Assembly: GCA_012861695.1 (NCBI GenBank)
Contig: JAAOOA010000277.1
Coordinates: 346,501 to 410,500 of the forward strand
DNA length: 64,000 nucleotides
DNA from: Trematomus loennbergii
Lineage: Eukaryota > Chordata > Actinopteri > Perciformes > Nototheniidae
Reading direction: 5' to 3'
Below, in pieces: positions 12,826 to 25,189 of this stretch. The notes below the pieces were generated by a model. That model searched no databases and was not told where the DNA came from. It saw only the letters and a program-made list of their open reading frames with translations. A program made the translations under genes and the position numbers. Each line of letters begins with the position of its first letter. Within the stretch, counting starts at the first letter, position 1.

Positions 12826-13198
12826 TGCAGGGTGAGAGCTGTGAGCCTTCAGAGGAGACGAGACATTATTTATTATATTAAACGGTTGTAACTTTTACTG
12901 CTTGTTGCTAGTGGATAGAATACTAAAATAGAAAACAACTAAATATTATATCCTACTATTTAGTTATTGTTGTTTGAAGTCAAGGTCAACTTACCAAATA
13001 TCTTTAGAAGTGGCAGTTGTGAGAGTGAAGTGGTATTGTTGAATGAATGGTTTTTGTAAAAGATAAAACAAATACATATAGCAAGATAGAAACACATGGC
13101 CAACTAAACTAGAGGCTTCTCTTTTAGAACTACAACTTTACTCATGTGTAATGACATTTACAGCTATATTGCATTACAGTACGATTATTAATTGTGTT

Positions 13199-13610
13199 TG
13201 AAGGGCCCTATTATGCTTTTTGGCGTTTTCCCTTTCCTGTGTTATATACACCTTTTTGAACGCTGATGAGACTGAATAATCTGCAAGGAACGAACTAGCG
13301 GCAGAGAAATAATTATATATTGAAAGACAGCAACATCATAAGAGGCCAACCAGAGTGACAGTGTGTGTCACTTTGCTGAAGGATATTTGTGACCAGCTAT
13401 CCAGGCCAGTCTCTAAAGACTTTCCAAGGTGTAAAAATGCTGCTGCCGGATTACTGACTGGAAGTATTGCTGATAATATGTCCACCATATCCTCTCAAAA
13501 TACTCTGTCCAACAATATAAGTTTCATAAAGAAAGGTGTTTTAATGCTTATTAAAAATAGCAGAAAAACATGCATTCTTGTATACAGTAAAAGTACTTCA
13601 TAGTTCTTGT
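13199..13610 (+). repeat. Probable decayed transposon, shared with 17640-18050
   Basis: Starts AAGGGCCCTATTATGC, an end typical of fish MITEs. An 82-codon ORF (13355) is kept in both copies only because the DNA is duplicated; it has no recognisable domain. Confidence 0.35.
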
Positions 13611-14250
13611 GGGAGTAGTTTCACTAGTACTGAGTCCAACAGGGTAAATCTCACGAATAACTAATGTCAAAAATCTTTTTTTCCCTCATCAAACTTAGCA
13701 GAAGTGGCTTGATTTTGTTCTCAGAGAGGGGACATTGACAGAGGATTTTATTTAAAACAACACACTAGAAGTACTTCCTTGTATTGTGGTAGTAGGTGTA
13801 AGACTACTGAGTCCAGCAGTATCAATATCATTAAGAACTAATGGTACAATTGTCTTTTTATCATTCATCAAAGATAGCAGAAAACATGCATTATGTAGCT
13901 ACTATGGAGGGGACTCTGACAGAGGATTACTCACAAAGTACACCGTAAAAGTACTTCAATGTATTGTTAGTAGTAGGCTTACTAATACAAAGTCAAAAGT
14001 ATCAATATCATTAAGAACTGATGGTAACATTTTATTTTTATCATTCATCAAAGATAGCAGAAAACATGCATTATGTACTATGGAGGGGACTCTGACAGAG
14101 GATTACTCACAAAGTACACAGTAAAAGTACTTCATTTTATTTCTGGTAGCAGTCAAACTAGTACAGAGTCCAACAGTATCAGTTTTATTAAAACTTATGG
14201 TAAAAATATTTGTATCGATCATCAAATATAGCAGGACAAAAAATGAAGTG
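13590..14250 (+). repeat. Satellite block, ~170-bp monomers, copy 1
   Basis: About four diverged monomers. Each has a TATCA..TTAAGAACT stretch, TCATCAAA.ATAGCAG, GACAGAGGATT and AAAGTAC.TC. The same block is present in copy 2 (18040-18690). Confidence 0.65.
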
Positions 14251-14993
14251 CAGCTGATTTGAAAAACAAACTCGAGAGACGGCTGAGACCGCAGTGCAGA
14301 ATCGCTGTATAGTTTATTTTAGACATAGACTTATTATATTTACAGCCCTTAATAACATAAATTTTCTGGGCTCAATATGTGTCTGGGCCGTTTTCGTTGT
14401 GATCGCTGAATTCACCTTGTTTCCCCTTGTTTATAATATTATCCCCGTTCCAAGCAAACGAGTGATTTTGTTTTGAAATCACTTCCATGAGTTTCGCCCG
14501 CCCCTCGCTCCAATGACCATTAGACCATTTAGTAAGGCAAAAAGCAAAAGGCAAAAAGGCCTCTCATAGCTCTTCCGTTTACTTGTTTAATAAGAAAAAC
14601 AAATGGACGGTAGATACACGGATTGTTAACCTACTCTAGTTTCAATGAGAAAACATAAACAATTGTTCGCATTTTCGGGATCATAAACTGTTGGTCTTTC
14701 TTAAATGCAGGAATTGTTTTTTTAGATGGTGGCATTTACAGATTGAAATATTTTGACTTAATTGTAATATTTACAATCATAATGACAATAAACTGGAATG
14801 CTCACCAAAAACCTGTCACAGGAAAATAAGGCTGTAGTACATTTCACACTTACATTGGCTGAGCAAGAGAGATGCGGCAGGAAAAAAAGGATAAGCGTCC
14901 ATGCATCTTTCATCTTTCATCTAGGTCTAGGCATTCAAACGCTCTTAATGCAATCATTTCCATACAAATACTCACCACTACTTTCACAAATGT

Positions 14994-15993
14994 GTAAGCA
15001 CATTTATGGTTGAAGAATGGGGGTTAAGTATTTTCAGATTGACAATAAGATAAAAGCATTTCTTAAACCAAGTGTAAAAGAAGGCATAGATTATTGGATT
15101 TAAGGTTGAGTTGAAGTAACCCAACCAAAAAAAGCCTCAAAGAGGCAGCAGGTGTGTTAAAGCCAATGTAGGCATCGATTATTGAGGTTATAAAAAACGG
15201 CATCCAACAAAGATAAAGGCACCAAGCACAATACCCAGAGTCTTTGCAGCCTTATGCTCAGACTGTTTAACCAACCCTCTGTCGTTTGAACAATTGCCCA
15301 TATCTCCAATCTTTCTGACATGCTCTTTTGCCACGATAAATATTTTAGTGTACAGACAAACCATAACAGTGCAGGGAAAGAAAAAGGCAATTACACATCC
15401 AGGATGCTCCAAAGGGGGTTAAAGAGAAGGTTACAACTGCCGAGGCACTTTATCGATTCCATATACTCCTCTAACCCTACTACGTTAGCCTTTGAGTAAA
15501 GTAGTCCATAAGAGAAGACGGCAGCCAACGCCCAGCTTGCACATACCATAATCCACGCCACTGACATGGTGATATTCCTAGAGTAATGCATAGGATTACA
15601 TATTGCTTGTTGCCTGTCCACCGCAATACAAATGAGGTGGAATATAGAGACAGAGGTAAGAAACATATCAAAACTTGAGTGAAGCATACAGAAATCATCC
15701 CCGTAAAACCAGCAGCCATGAATGGTCCGAATGGTGCTGAAGGGCATCACAGCGAGACCCACAAGAAGGTCCGAAAGAGCAAGAGATAAAACAAGCACAT
15801 TGGTGGGATTATGCAACTGCTTGAAATGAGCTATTGATACCATGACAATAAAGTTCCCTAAAATGGTAACCAGCATACATGAAACAAACAACAAGTAAAG
15901 GGCGACTTTGGTCCCCGCATTGAACTGATCCGTAACACACGAGGCATTAGAGCCCGGAAAACAGAACTGCTCCTGAGAAATGCCAAACGTCAT
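14994..15993 (-). pseudogene. Trace amine-associated receptor, TAAR13-like, copy 1 (frameshifted)
   Basis: An intronless class A GPCR of about 333 codons, the usual TAAR length. The start chosen is ATG 15993 ([13 protein letters not shown]), which places the N-terminal FCFP/SC segment as in zebrafish TAAR13c; in-frame ATGs exist up to 16143. Visible: TM1 GN, TM2 SLALSD, ECL1 cysteine after HG, TM3 [11 protein letters not shown] followed by DRQ instead of DRY, TM6 KAAKTLG, TM7 NPIIY. Asp3.32 (codon 15667-15669) and a second Asp in TM5 (15397-15399) are both present; in TAAR13c this pair binds diamines such as cadaverine. Breaks: the frame stops at 15391 just after the TM5 Asp, shifts again near 15215 (TM6) and near 15135 in a T7 run before TM7. 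Expected in olfactory neurons if functional. Family is certain; subfamily is inferred. Confidence 0.85.
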
Positions 15994-16744
15994 GATGGAA
16001 CCAAAGATGTGCAGAGCCTCAACAGAGACACACAGATCTGTGTTAGGGTTGATGGTTGTCTTAGCCATACAAAAAAACAACTGCATAGACAACGCCTTCC
16101 AGTATGACGTCCTGGGCCATCCAATCAGAGAGGGTTTCATCAATGTATGAGAAACAGCCTATCACACAATAGTTGTGTTTTAGCAAGACTGACAAACAAA
16201 CAGTTATGTCATTTTTAAACTGAGTAAAGAACATTTTGTAAAGACATACGCTGCAGTTGACATGTACTTGTGTTGAAAAGTGATGGGGTCATCAGAGGTC
16301 AGAAGATTTTAAATGGTCTTCAACATATACACTTTTAGGCAGTGTAATTGGGGGATCAAAGTCAGGTTAGAGTAGATATATACCAAAACGGGGCTATAAA
16401 ACTGATGCGCAATAATTATTTTGGGGCGCAAGCTTTTAAAAAACATTTTACAAATTGTACTTTTGGACCAAATCAGCCTTCTCAAAAGGTGTGTAGGGGA
16501 CATGTCCCCTGTGTAAATGACACATATGGAAAATTGCAAATATTGCAGTCAAAATAATTAGGTACAAAACTAAATGAATGAATACATGTTTTGAGCGATA
16601 TTACTTGAGCTTTAGACCAAACAATTACGATGGGGGGCAATAGCAATATACTATTAGCTCTTGAGTTTGAGTTTTTACAATTGAAGCACCAGGCTTCCGG
16701 GAGTATACCATGAATAGTGGTTAAACAAGTGGTTTAACACGTGT

Positions 16745-17219
16745 ACACTTTTGAAGGTTATCTATTATGTTATTGAAAAAGTTGTTTTTCAACAGCTGAG
16801 TCATTTCTTGCATTTAAATAACTGTTTTGATGTGTTCCAGTCAGGCTTTCGACCACACCACAGCACTGAGACTGCTCTTGTTAAGGTCTTGAATGACATC
16901 CACTTAAACACAGACAGTGGCAGACCTTCAGTGTTAAAAACAACAACATTGTTTCTAAAGGTAACTATCCATCTGAGTTGACAAATATGACATGTGGGGT
17001 TCCTCAAGTCTCCATCTTGGGGCCTCTTTTCTTTGACATCTACATGCTACCACTCAGATAATGAAAAACACCATAATAATTCACCACATAATAAGTTACT
17101 ATAGCTATGCAGATGACACACAAATGTACATAACCATTTCACCAGGAGGCTATGCTCCAATTCAAACACTGAGTCAATGCATTGAAAAAATAAATGACTG
17201 GATGTGTCAGAACTTAAAA
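16745..17219 (+). mobile_element. L2-like LINE reverse transcriptase fragment, cut by duplication junction
   Basis: Encodes the RT segment [18 protein letters not shown], then CGVPQ.SILGPLFF and, in another frame, the YADDTQ catalytic box (17100-17120). RT motif A (the LDLSAAFDT-type Asp) is missing through an internal deletion. It ends at the copy 1/copy 2 junction. Confidence 0.75.
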
Positions 17220-18039
17220 GTACACTTTAGGTTTGCATACAGTATGGATGATTTAACCCTCACATGAAGTGCAGGGTGAGAGCTGTGAGCCTTCAGAGGA
17301 GACGAGACATTATTTATTATATTAAACTGTTGTAACTTTTACTGCTTGTTGCTAGTGGATAGAATACTAAAATAGAAAACAACTAAATATTATATCATAC
17401 TATTTAGTTATTGTTGTTTGAAGTCAAGGTCAACTTACCAAATATCTTTAGAAGTGGCAGTTGTGAGAGTGAAGTGGTATTGTTGAATGAATGATTTTTG
17501 TAAAAGATAAAACAAATACATATAGCAAGATAGAAATACATGACCAAATAACTAGAGGCTTCTCTTTTAGAACTACAACTTTACTCATGTGTAATGACAT
17601 TTACAGCTATATTGCATTACAGTACGTTTATTAATTGTGTTGAAGGGCCCTATTATGTTTTGGCATTTTCCCTTTCCTGTGTTGTATACACCTTTTTGAA
17701 CGCTGATGAGACTGAATAATCTGCAAGGAACGAACTAGCGGCAGAGAAATAATTATATATTAAAGACAGCAACATCATAAGAGGCCAACCAGAGTGACAG
17801 TGTGTGTCACTTTGCTGAAGGATATTTGTGACCAGCTATCCAGGCCAGTCTCTAAAGACTTTCCAAGGTGTAAAAATGCTGCTGCCGGATTACTGACTGG
17901 AAGTATTGCTGATAATATGTCCACCATATCCTCTCAAAATACTCTGTCCAACAATATAAGTTTCATAAAGAAAGGTGTTTTAATGCTTATTAAAAATAGC
18001 AGAAAAACATGCATTCTTGTATACAGTATACAGACAAGT

Positions 18040-18690
18040 ACTTCATAGTTCTTGTGGGAGTAGTTTCACTAGTACTGAGTCCAACAGGGTAAATCTCACG
18101 AATAACTAATGTCAAAAAAAAAAATGTCCCTCATCAAACTTAGCAGAAGTGGCTTGATTTTGTTCTCAGGAGGGGACATTGACAGAGGATTTTATTTAAA
18201 ACAACACACTAGAAGTACTTCCTTGTATGTGGTAGTAGGTGTAAGACTACTGAGTCCAGCAGTATCAATATCATTAAGAACTAATGGTACAATTGTCTTT
18301 TTATCATTCATCAAAGATAGCAGAAAACATGCATTATGTAGGCTACTATGTAGGGGACTCTGACAGAGGATTACTCACAAAGTACACCGTAAAAGTACTT
18401 CAATGTATTGTTAGTAGTAGGCTTACTAATACAAAGTCAAAAAGTATCAATATCATTAAGAACTGATGGTAACATTTTATTTTTATCATTCATCAAAGAT
18501 AGCAGAAAACATGCATTATGTACTATGGAGGGGACTCTGACAGAGGATTACTCACAAAGTACACAGTAAAAGTACTTCATTTTATTTCTGGTAGCAGTCA
18601 AACTAGTACAGAGTCCAACAGTATCAGTTTTATTAAGAACTTATGGTAACAAATATTGTATCGATCATCAAATATAGCAGGACAAAAAAT
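18040..18690 (+). repeat. Satellite block, ~170-bp monomers, copy 2
   Basis: Counterpart of 13590-14250 with the same monomer order and small indels. Confidence 0.65.
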
Positions 18691-19514
18691 GAAGTGCAGC
18701 TGATTTGAAAAAAACAAACTCGAGAGACGGCTGAGTTGACCGCAGTGCAGAATCGCTGTATAGTTTATTTTAGACATAGACTTATTATATTACAGCCCTT
18801 AATAACATTAATTTTCTGGGCTCAATATGTGTCTGGGCCGTTTTCGTTGTGATCGCTAAATTCACCTTGTTTCCCCTTGTTTATAATATTATCCCCGTTC
18901 CAAGCAAACGAGTGATTTTGTTTTGAAATCACTTCCATGAGTTTCGCCCCGCCCCTCGCTCCAATGACCATTAGACCATTTAGTAAGGCAAAAAGCAAAA
19001 GGCAAAAAGGCCTCTCATAGCTCTTCCGTTTACTTGTTTAATAAAGAAAAACAAATGAACGGTAGATACACGGATTGTTAACCTACTCTAGTTTCAATGA
19101 GAAAACATAAACAATTGTTCGCATTTATTCATAGTAACACCTTTAGTTATTCTAATTTCCATAAAAACAATAAAGTTCCTTATGTGGTAAATGTACCTTC
19201 GTTAGGGATCATAAACTGTTGGTCTTTCTTAAATGCAGGAATTGTTTTTTTAGATGGTGGCATTTACAGATTGAAATATTTTGACTTAATTGTAATTTTT
19301 ACAATCATAATGACAATAAACTGGAATGCTCACCAAAAACCTGTCACAGGAAAATAATAGTGCTGTAGTACATTTCACACTTCCATTGGCTGAGCAAGAG
19401 AGATCAGCGGCAGGAAAAAAAGGATAAGTCCATGCATCTTTCATCTTTCATCTAGGTCTAGGCATTCAAACTGCTCTTAATGCAATCATTTCCATAAAAT
19501 ACTCACCACTACTT

Positions 19515-20514
19515 TCATAAATGTGTAAGCACATTTATGGTTGAAGAATGGGGGTTAAGTATTTTCAGATTGACAATAAGATAAAAGCATTTCTTAAACC
19601 AAGTGTAAAAGAAGGCATAGATTATTGGATTTAAGGTTGAGTTGAAGTAACCCAACCAAAAAAAGCCTCGAAGAGGCAGCAGGTGTGTTAAAGCCAGTAG
19701 GCATCGATTATTGTTATAAAAAACGGCATCCAACAAAAGATAAAGGCACCAAGCACAATACCCAGAGTCTTTGCAGCCTTATGCTCAGACTGTTTAACCA
19801 ACCCTCTGTCGTTTGAACAATTGCCCATATCTCCAATCTTTCTGACATGCTCTTTTGCCACGATAAATATTTTAGTGTACAGACAAACCATAACAGTGCA
19901 GGGAAAGAAAAAGGCAATTACACATCCAGGATGCCCAAAGGGGGTTAAAGAGAAGGTTACAACTGCCGAGGCACTTTATCGATTCCATATACTCCTCTAA
20001 CCCTACTACGTTAGCCTTTGAGTAAAGTGTCCATAAGAGAAGACGGCAGCCAACGCCCAGCTTGCACATACCATAATCCACGCCACTGACATGGTGATAT
20101 TCCTAGAGTAATGCATAGGATTACATATTGCTTGTTGCCTGTCCACCGCAATACAAAAGGTGGAATATAGAGACAGAGGTAAGAAACATATCAAAACTTG
20201 AGTGAAGCATACAGAAATCATCCCCGTAAAACCAGCAGCCATGAATGGTCCGAATGGTGCTGAAGGGCATCACAGCGACCCACAAGAAGGTCCGAAAGAG
20301 CAAGAGATAAAACAAGCACATTGGTGGGATTATGCAACTGCTTGAAATGAGCTATTGATACCATGACAATAAAGTTCCCTAAAATGGTAACCAGCATACA
20401 TGAAACAAACAACAAGTAAAGGGCGACTTTGGTCCCCGCATTGAACTGATCCGTAACACACGAGGCATTAGAGCCCGGAAAACAGAACTGCTCCTGAGAA
20501 AGGCCAAACGTCAT
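19515..20514 (-). pseudogene. Trace amine-associated receptor, TAAR13-like, copy 2 (frameshifted)
   Basis: Tandem copy of the receptor at 14994-15993; start ATG 20514, stop 19515-19517. It differs by indels: loss of two bases near 20275 (TM2), loss near 20156 (TM3) and one base lost near 19934 (TM5). It keeps the same break as copy 1 after the TM5 Asp and the T7 run before TM7. Its TM6 FCWMPFF motif is intact where copy 1 is shifted; three bases are missing just after it. The C-terminal piece (NPIIY to THL and stop) is readable. Shared breaks suggest inactivation before duplication, or systematic homopolymer error; private breaks are later. No promoter could be identified. Confidence 0.85.
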
Positions 20515-21284
20515 GATGGAACCAAAGATGTGATGCAGAGCCTCAACAGAGACACACAGATCTGTGTTAGGGTTGATGGTTGTCTTAGCCATACAAAAAA
20601 ACAACTGCATAGACAACGCCTTCCAGTATGACGTCCTGGGCCATCCAATCAGAGAGGGTTTCATCAATGTATGAGAAACAGCCTATCACACAATATTTTG
20701 TGTTTTAGCAAGACTGACAAACAAACAGTTATGTCATTTTTAAACTGAGTAAAGAACATTTTGTAAAGACATACGCTGCAGTTGACATGTACTTGTGTTG
20801 AAAAGTGATGGGGTCATCAGAGGTCAGAAGATTTTAAATGGTCTTCAACATATACACTTTTAGGCAGTGTAATTGGGGGATCAAAGTCAGGTTAGAGTAG
20901 ATATATACCAAAATGGGGCTATAAAACTGATGAGTACATGCAATAATTATTTTGGGGCACAAGCTTTTAAAAAACATTTTACAAATTGTACTTTTGGACC
21001 AAATCAGCCTTCTCAAAAGGTGTAGGGGACATGTCCCCTGTGTAAATGACACATATGGAAAATTGCAAATATTGCAGTCAAAATATATTAGGTACAAAAC
21101 TAAATGAATGAATACATGTTTTGAGCGATATTACTTGAGCTTTAGACCAAACAATTACGATGGGGGGCAATAGCAATATACTATTAGCTCTTGAGTTTGA
21201 GTTTTTACAATTGAAGCACCAGGCTTCCGGGAGTATACCATGAATAGTGGTTAAACAAGTGGTTTAACACGTGTACACTTTTGA

Positions 21285-22560
21285 AGGTTATCTATTATGT
21301 TCATTGAAAAAGTTGTTTTTCAACAGCTGAGTCATTTCTTGCATTTAAATAACTGTTTTGATGTGTTCCAGTCAGGCTTTCGACCACACCACAGCACTGA
21401 GACTGCTCTTGTTAAGGTCTTGAATGACATCCACTTAAACACAGACAGTGGCAGACCTTCAGTGTTAAAAACAACAACATTGTTTCTAAAGGTAACTATC
21501 CATCTGAGTTGACAAATATGACATGTGGGGTTCCTCAAGTCTCCATCTTGGGGCCTCTTTTCTTTGACATCTACATGCTACCACTCAGATAATGAAAAAC
21601 ACCATAATAATTCACCACATAATAAGTTACACACAAATGTACATAACCATTTCACCAGGAGACTATGCTCCAATTCAAACACTGAGTCAATGCATTGAAA
21701 AAATAAATGACTGGATGTGTCAGAACTTCGTCAAATAAACAAAGATAAAACTGAGGTAATTGTTTTGGAGCCTTGGAGGAACTAATAAAGGTCAGCGCTG
21801 AGCTTCAGTCAGCAATGTTCAAAACAACAGATACAGACAGAAATGTAGGTGTAGTCATGGACTCTGACCTTAATTTTAACAGTCACATTAAAAAAATTAC
21901 TAAGTCTTATATCAATTTAAGAATATATCGAGGATTAAAGATCTATGTCACAGCTGATTTGGAAAAACTTGTCCATGCTTTTATCTTCAGTAGAATCGAC
22001 TGTAATGGTGTCTTCACAGGTCTCACTAAAAAATCTATTAGAAAGCTGCAGCTGGCTTCCTGTCTGTCAAATAATATATTTCAATAAAGCATTGAATGGT
22101 TTAGGGCCAAAATACATTTCTGATCACCTGCTAAATTATGAACCATCCAGATCTCTCAGGTCTTCTGGTCTGCTTTCTGTCCCCAGAGTCAGAACTAAAC
22201 ATGGAGAAGTTCAGTTATTATGCTCCAAATATTTGGAACAAACTCCCAGAAACCTGCAGGTCCGCTGCAACTCTTACTACTTTTAAATCCAGGCTGAAGA
22301 CTTTTCTTTTTGTCGCTGCTTTTAATTGAACTATTCATATCTTACACTGCATTGTAACCGTTTTTTCATGTATTTTATACCTGTGTTATTATGTTTATTT
22401 TATTATCTTTGCTTTTTAATGAATGTTTTTAAATGCCATTTTATAATGTGTTTCCGATGCACTATTTCTTAATGCTCTTAATGTCTTCCAATTTTAAAAG
22501 CACTTTGAATTGCCTAGTGTTGAAAGGTGTTATGTAAAATAAATTTGCCTTGGCTTGTTT
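21285..22560 (+). mobile_element. L2-like LINE, 5'-truncated, reaching its 3' end
   Basis: Same RT fragment as 16745-17219 but continuing through the thumb and C-terminal region (KALNGLGPKYISD; WNKLPETCRSA; FKSRLKTFLF) to a 3' tail of CTTTGAATTGCC..AAATAAATTTGCCTTG type. The YADD box itself is lost here by a short deletion near 21630. Many stops and shifts; dead. Confidence 0.75.
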
Positions 22561-24244
22561 CGTACAATTTATTTTTCTTTAAATCGTTCCTTTCTCAACT
22601 TAAATTATGCTTCTGGTCTCCTTGTTTTGAGATAAAGATTAAACATCCATGGCCTCTATGATTATCTTATTCTACTCTCAGAGTGGTATTGGGCATACAA
22701 TGTATAAAGTTAATGTTTATAGTCACTGAGACGCCATTGGTTTGTACTCTGTTCCAACAGATCAGAGTATAGAAAAGTAGTGGTTTTTAATGTCCCCTGG
22801 TCCATACCAGTCGATGTCATTATCCTGTGAGAAAAAGTCAAATCAAATATGGAGAAAACATGCTGCTTTACAAAGAAAAAAGCCTAGAGTTGCTACAAAA
22901 TCTGGCATAGTGCAACGTTCAATTACTTGCAAGCTAAAGTTCCTTTTTGAAAACAACATAATTATTTTGTGAAAACAACATAACACGCAAACAAGTAAAA
23001 CTTTTACTGTGTGTCTGGAGTAACAATTAGCACAACGTAAACACCAATTAGAAGTGTGAAAGATGGTCTGGTGGGGATGCAGCCAGCCGTCAGCCTTCTC
23101 TCCCGGCTTATCCCACCTTTAAGAACTGGGATCCCTTTAACACTGTGCATTCTGGCACCTCCTCAACTAGGGAGCTCATTATTTTCAGGTGTTTTGGAGT
23201 GACTTATTATGGCAGATTAATGTATGACCTGTCACATGAAACAAAAACATCTCTTGATAAGCCATAGTTTAGTTTGAATGATTAGGATTTTAGCTAGACA
23301 TGTGATTTTCATTTTTCATTGTCATTTTTCTGTCCATTTTCTCAACTAATTCAAATTCAAAGACTGGAGATAGGAAAACTAGGATAACAATAGAGGCTTA
23401 CATTATAGTACTCAATAACATTCAAGGGTACTGGAATAATGACATTAAATACTATGAGGTATTTTTGGGATTTATCTACCCTGACTGTTTTAGCACATGC
23501 AAGAATAAAGAGCAGAACACTGGGTGATTATAGCCCCAGTTTGTGCCCTTAAAACATAGACCCTAGTTGCGTTAGCATATGTAAGCCTAACAACTGGAAA
23601 TCAATGTCATTATGTATTCCTATTCAGTGGCAGTTAACACAACTGACGGTAAGTGTGCTATATTCAGACCTTCACAAGATGTTTAGGTGGTAAACAGTAG
23701 GTTACTTGTGATGAACAGCAAGGCTACGGCTATGTTCTGATAATCACCAAAAGCCACACAACAGAGACCCTTTCTTAGCAGCAAAAAGACTAGTACTTTT
23801 TCTCAATTGGCACTCAGAGTAGCCTACCTGGATAGTGCACATAACAGTCAGAAAGTTGAGTGTTGAATGCTGGACACTGCTCACACTCATCAACCGCCAT
23901 CTTAGGCACGTTACTTTTTTTCCGTATTTAATGAAAGTACCACTTTACTGGTGTTGGCAAGAAGCCACCAGTTTACTCCTGATCGTGCAAAAATAACGTC
24001 AAAGTAATTCTGATTCAACTAACAATTAACAAGCTGTAAAAAATAAACAGCAGACACAGAAACTAACCTTTTAGTTATATATGTTTTTTTTTTTTCAAAG
24101 AAGACTGCTCATGCTGCTAACTAGATGAGCATAAACACAGTCTGCGGTTGCTTTAGCTAAAAGTTAATACTGCTAACAGACTATCCTAGCTAGTTAGCAG
24201 CTAGTTAGCAGTATATGCTTGTTGAGCTGAACAGATAAAAGGTT
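22561..24244. other. No gene recognised
   Basis: A/T-rich sequence with only short chance ORFs. I see no splice-bounded exon or conserved motif and no repeat I can name. Confidence 0.5.
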
Positions 24245-24252
24245 AGTTATTG

Positions 24253-24503
24253 CAGGGTTGCCAACTTTGGGTACCTGGCTGGAGTGAGATTTTTAGTGGT
24301 GGTCTAATGGATAGTGAGGTGGGCTGAAGATCGGAAGGTTGTGTGTTCAAATCCCGCCTGGAACACCACCACTAGTGTGCCCTTGAGTAAGGCACTTAGC
24401 CCTTAGTTACTCCAGGGAGAATGTCCCTGTAATTGGTAATTGTAAGTCGCTTCGGATAAAAGCGTCAGCTAAATGTAATGTAATGTGAGAGTTGGCAACC
24501 CTG
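24253..24503 (+). mobile_element. hAT-like MITE containing a SINE
   Basis: Ends CAGGGTTGCCAACT / AGTTGGCAACCCTG, with a perfect 8-bp direct repeat AGTTATTG on both sides (24245-24252, 24504-24511). Its interior is mostly the SINE below. Confidence 0.75.
24292..24485 (+). mobile_element. tRNA-derived SINE
   Basis: A-box-like GTGGTCTAATGG (24298-24309) and B box GTTCAAATC (24345-24353), then a LINE-type tail with AAGTCGCTTCGGATAAAAGC and ATGTAATGTAATG. This is a standard fish tRNA-SINE layout, not a working tRNA gene. Confidence 0.75.
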
Positions 24504-24709
24504 AGTTATTGTCTCTTTGCTATTAGTTGGTTGAATTGGAATTACTACTGTGTTGTTTTGCTCAAGCTAACACAAGCTAAGTGTTTGAAGTTGGTAGCAT
24601 TTGTTGAGCTTGCTAGCTTAAAATGGGCTAAAAGGGCATTGTGAATTTAATATATTTAATGAAATCAAATTAACATTTGTTTAAATGTAAGAATGGTTAA
24701 AGTGGACCT

Positions 24710-25183
24710 ATCATGCTATATTTGAATAATATAGTGTAGGACCATACCTATATAAGGCATATTTATACTTTTTTTTTTTCAAAATACCAAACAGATCATG
24801 CATTTTAGCCATGCCTCATTTCGCTCAATTTGTACTTTTTTAGCTCTGTTTTTGCAAGGGCTGATTCTGTGAGAACAGCACCACCTACAGGCTTGGCATA
24901 TGTACTACAGCGCTTTCGAACGGCTATGGCCGTGGCTGTCTCCTCCTGATTGGTGGAGTTGGCCCAATAGCCGTAGCGCCACCGTCCTGACGTCAGGACA
25001 GTGTTAAAATCTGGATCAGTTTTTATCAGATCCGTTGCAGCCCCTTTTTTAGAGATTTGGGTATGGAGGAAAATAGAGAGGGTTGTGTTTTCTGACACTT
25101 GGTGAGTTCCCTGGAACACCGGGGACACATATTCATGTATAAAAGACGTACAAAAGTGCATTTTGCATGATAGGTCCCCTTTA
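24710..25183 (+). mobile_element. TTAA-flanked MITE (CCTATCATGC family)
   Basis: Starts TTAAAGTGGACCTATCATGC and ends GCATGATAGGTCCCCTTTAA. Its interior, including a CTCTGTTTTTGCAAGGGC stretch, recurs inverted at 54945-55122. Confidence 0.65.
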
Positions 25184-25189
25184 AGTAAC

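Larger units (their letters stand above)
12769..21728. repeat. Direct tandem duplication, two ~4.5-kb copies with a TAAR gene
   Basis: Copy 1 runs about 12769-17219 and copy 2 about 17220-21728. They are near-identical and differ mostly by one- to three-base indels. The junction joins LINE sequence (ending CAGAACTT) to the unit start (AAAGTACACTTTAGG). Copy 2 has about 77 bp at 19126-19203 that copy 1 lacks at 14670. In copy 2 the LINE continues past the unit end, so copy 2 carries the original right flank. Confidence 0.85.

Noticed and set aside
13355..13603. 82-codon ORF conserved in both TAAR copies (also 17794-18048)
   Set aside because: The conservation is explained by recent DNA duplication; it starts inside repeat sequence and has no domain.
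24292..24365. tRNA gene
   Set aside because: A and B boxes are present, but the sequence continues into a LINE-type SINE tail and the cloverleaf is not intact.
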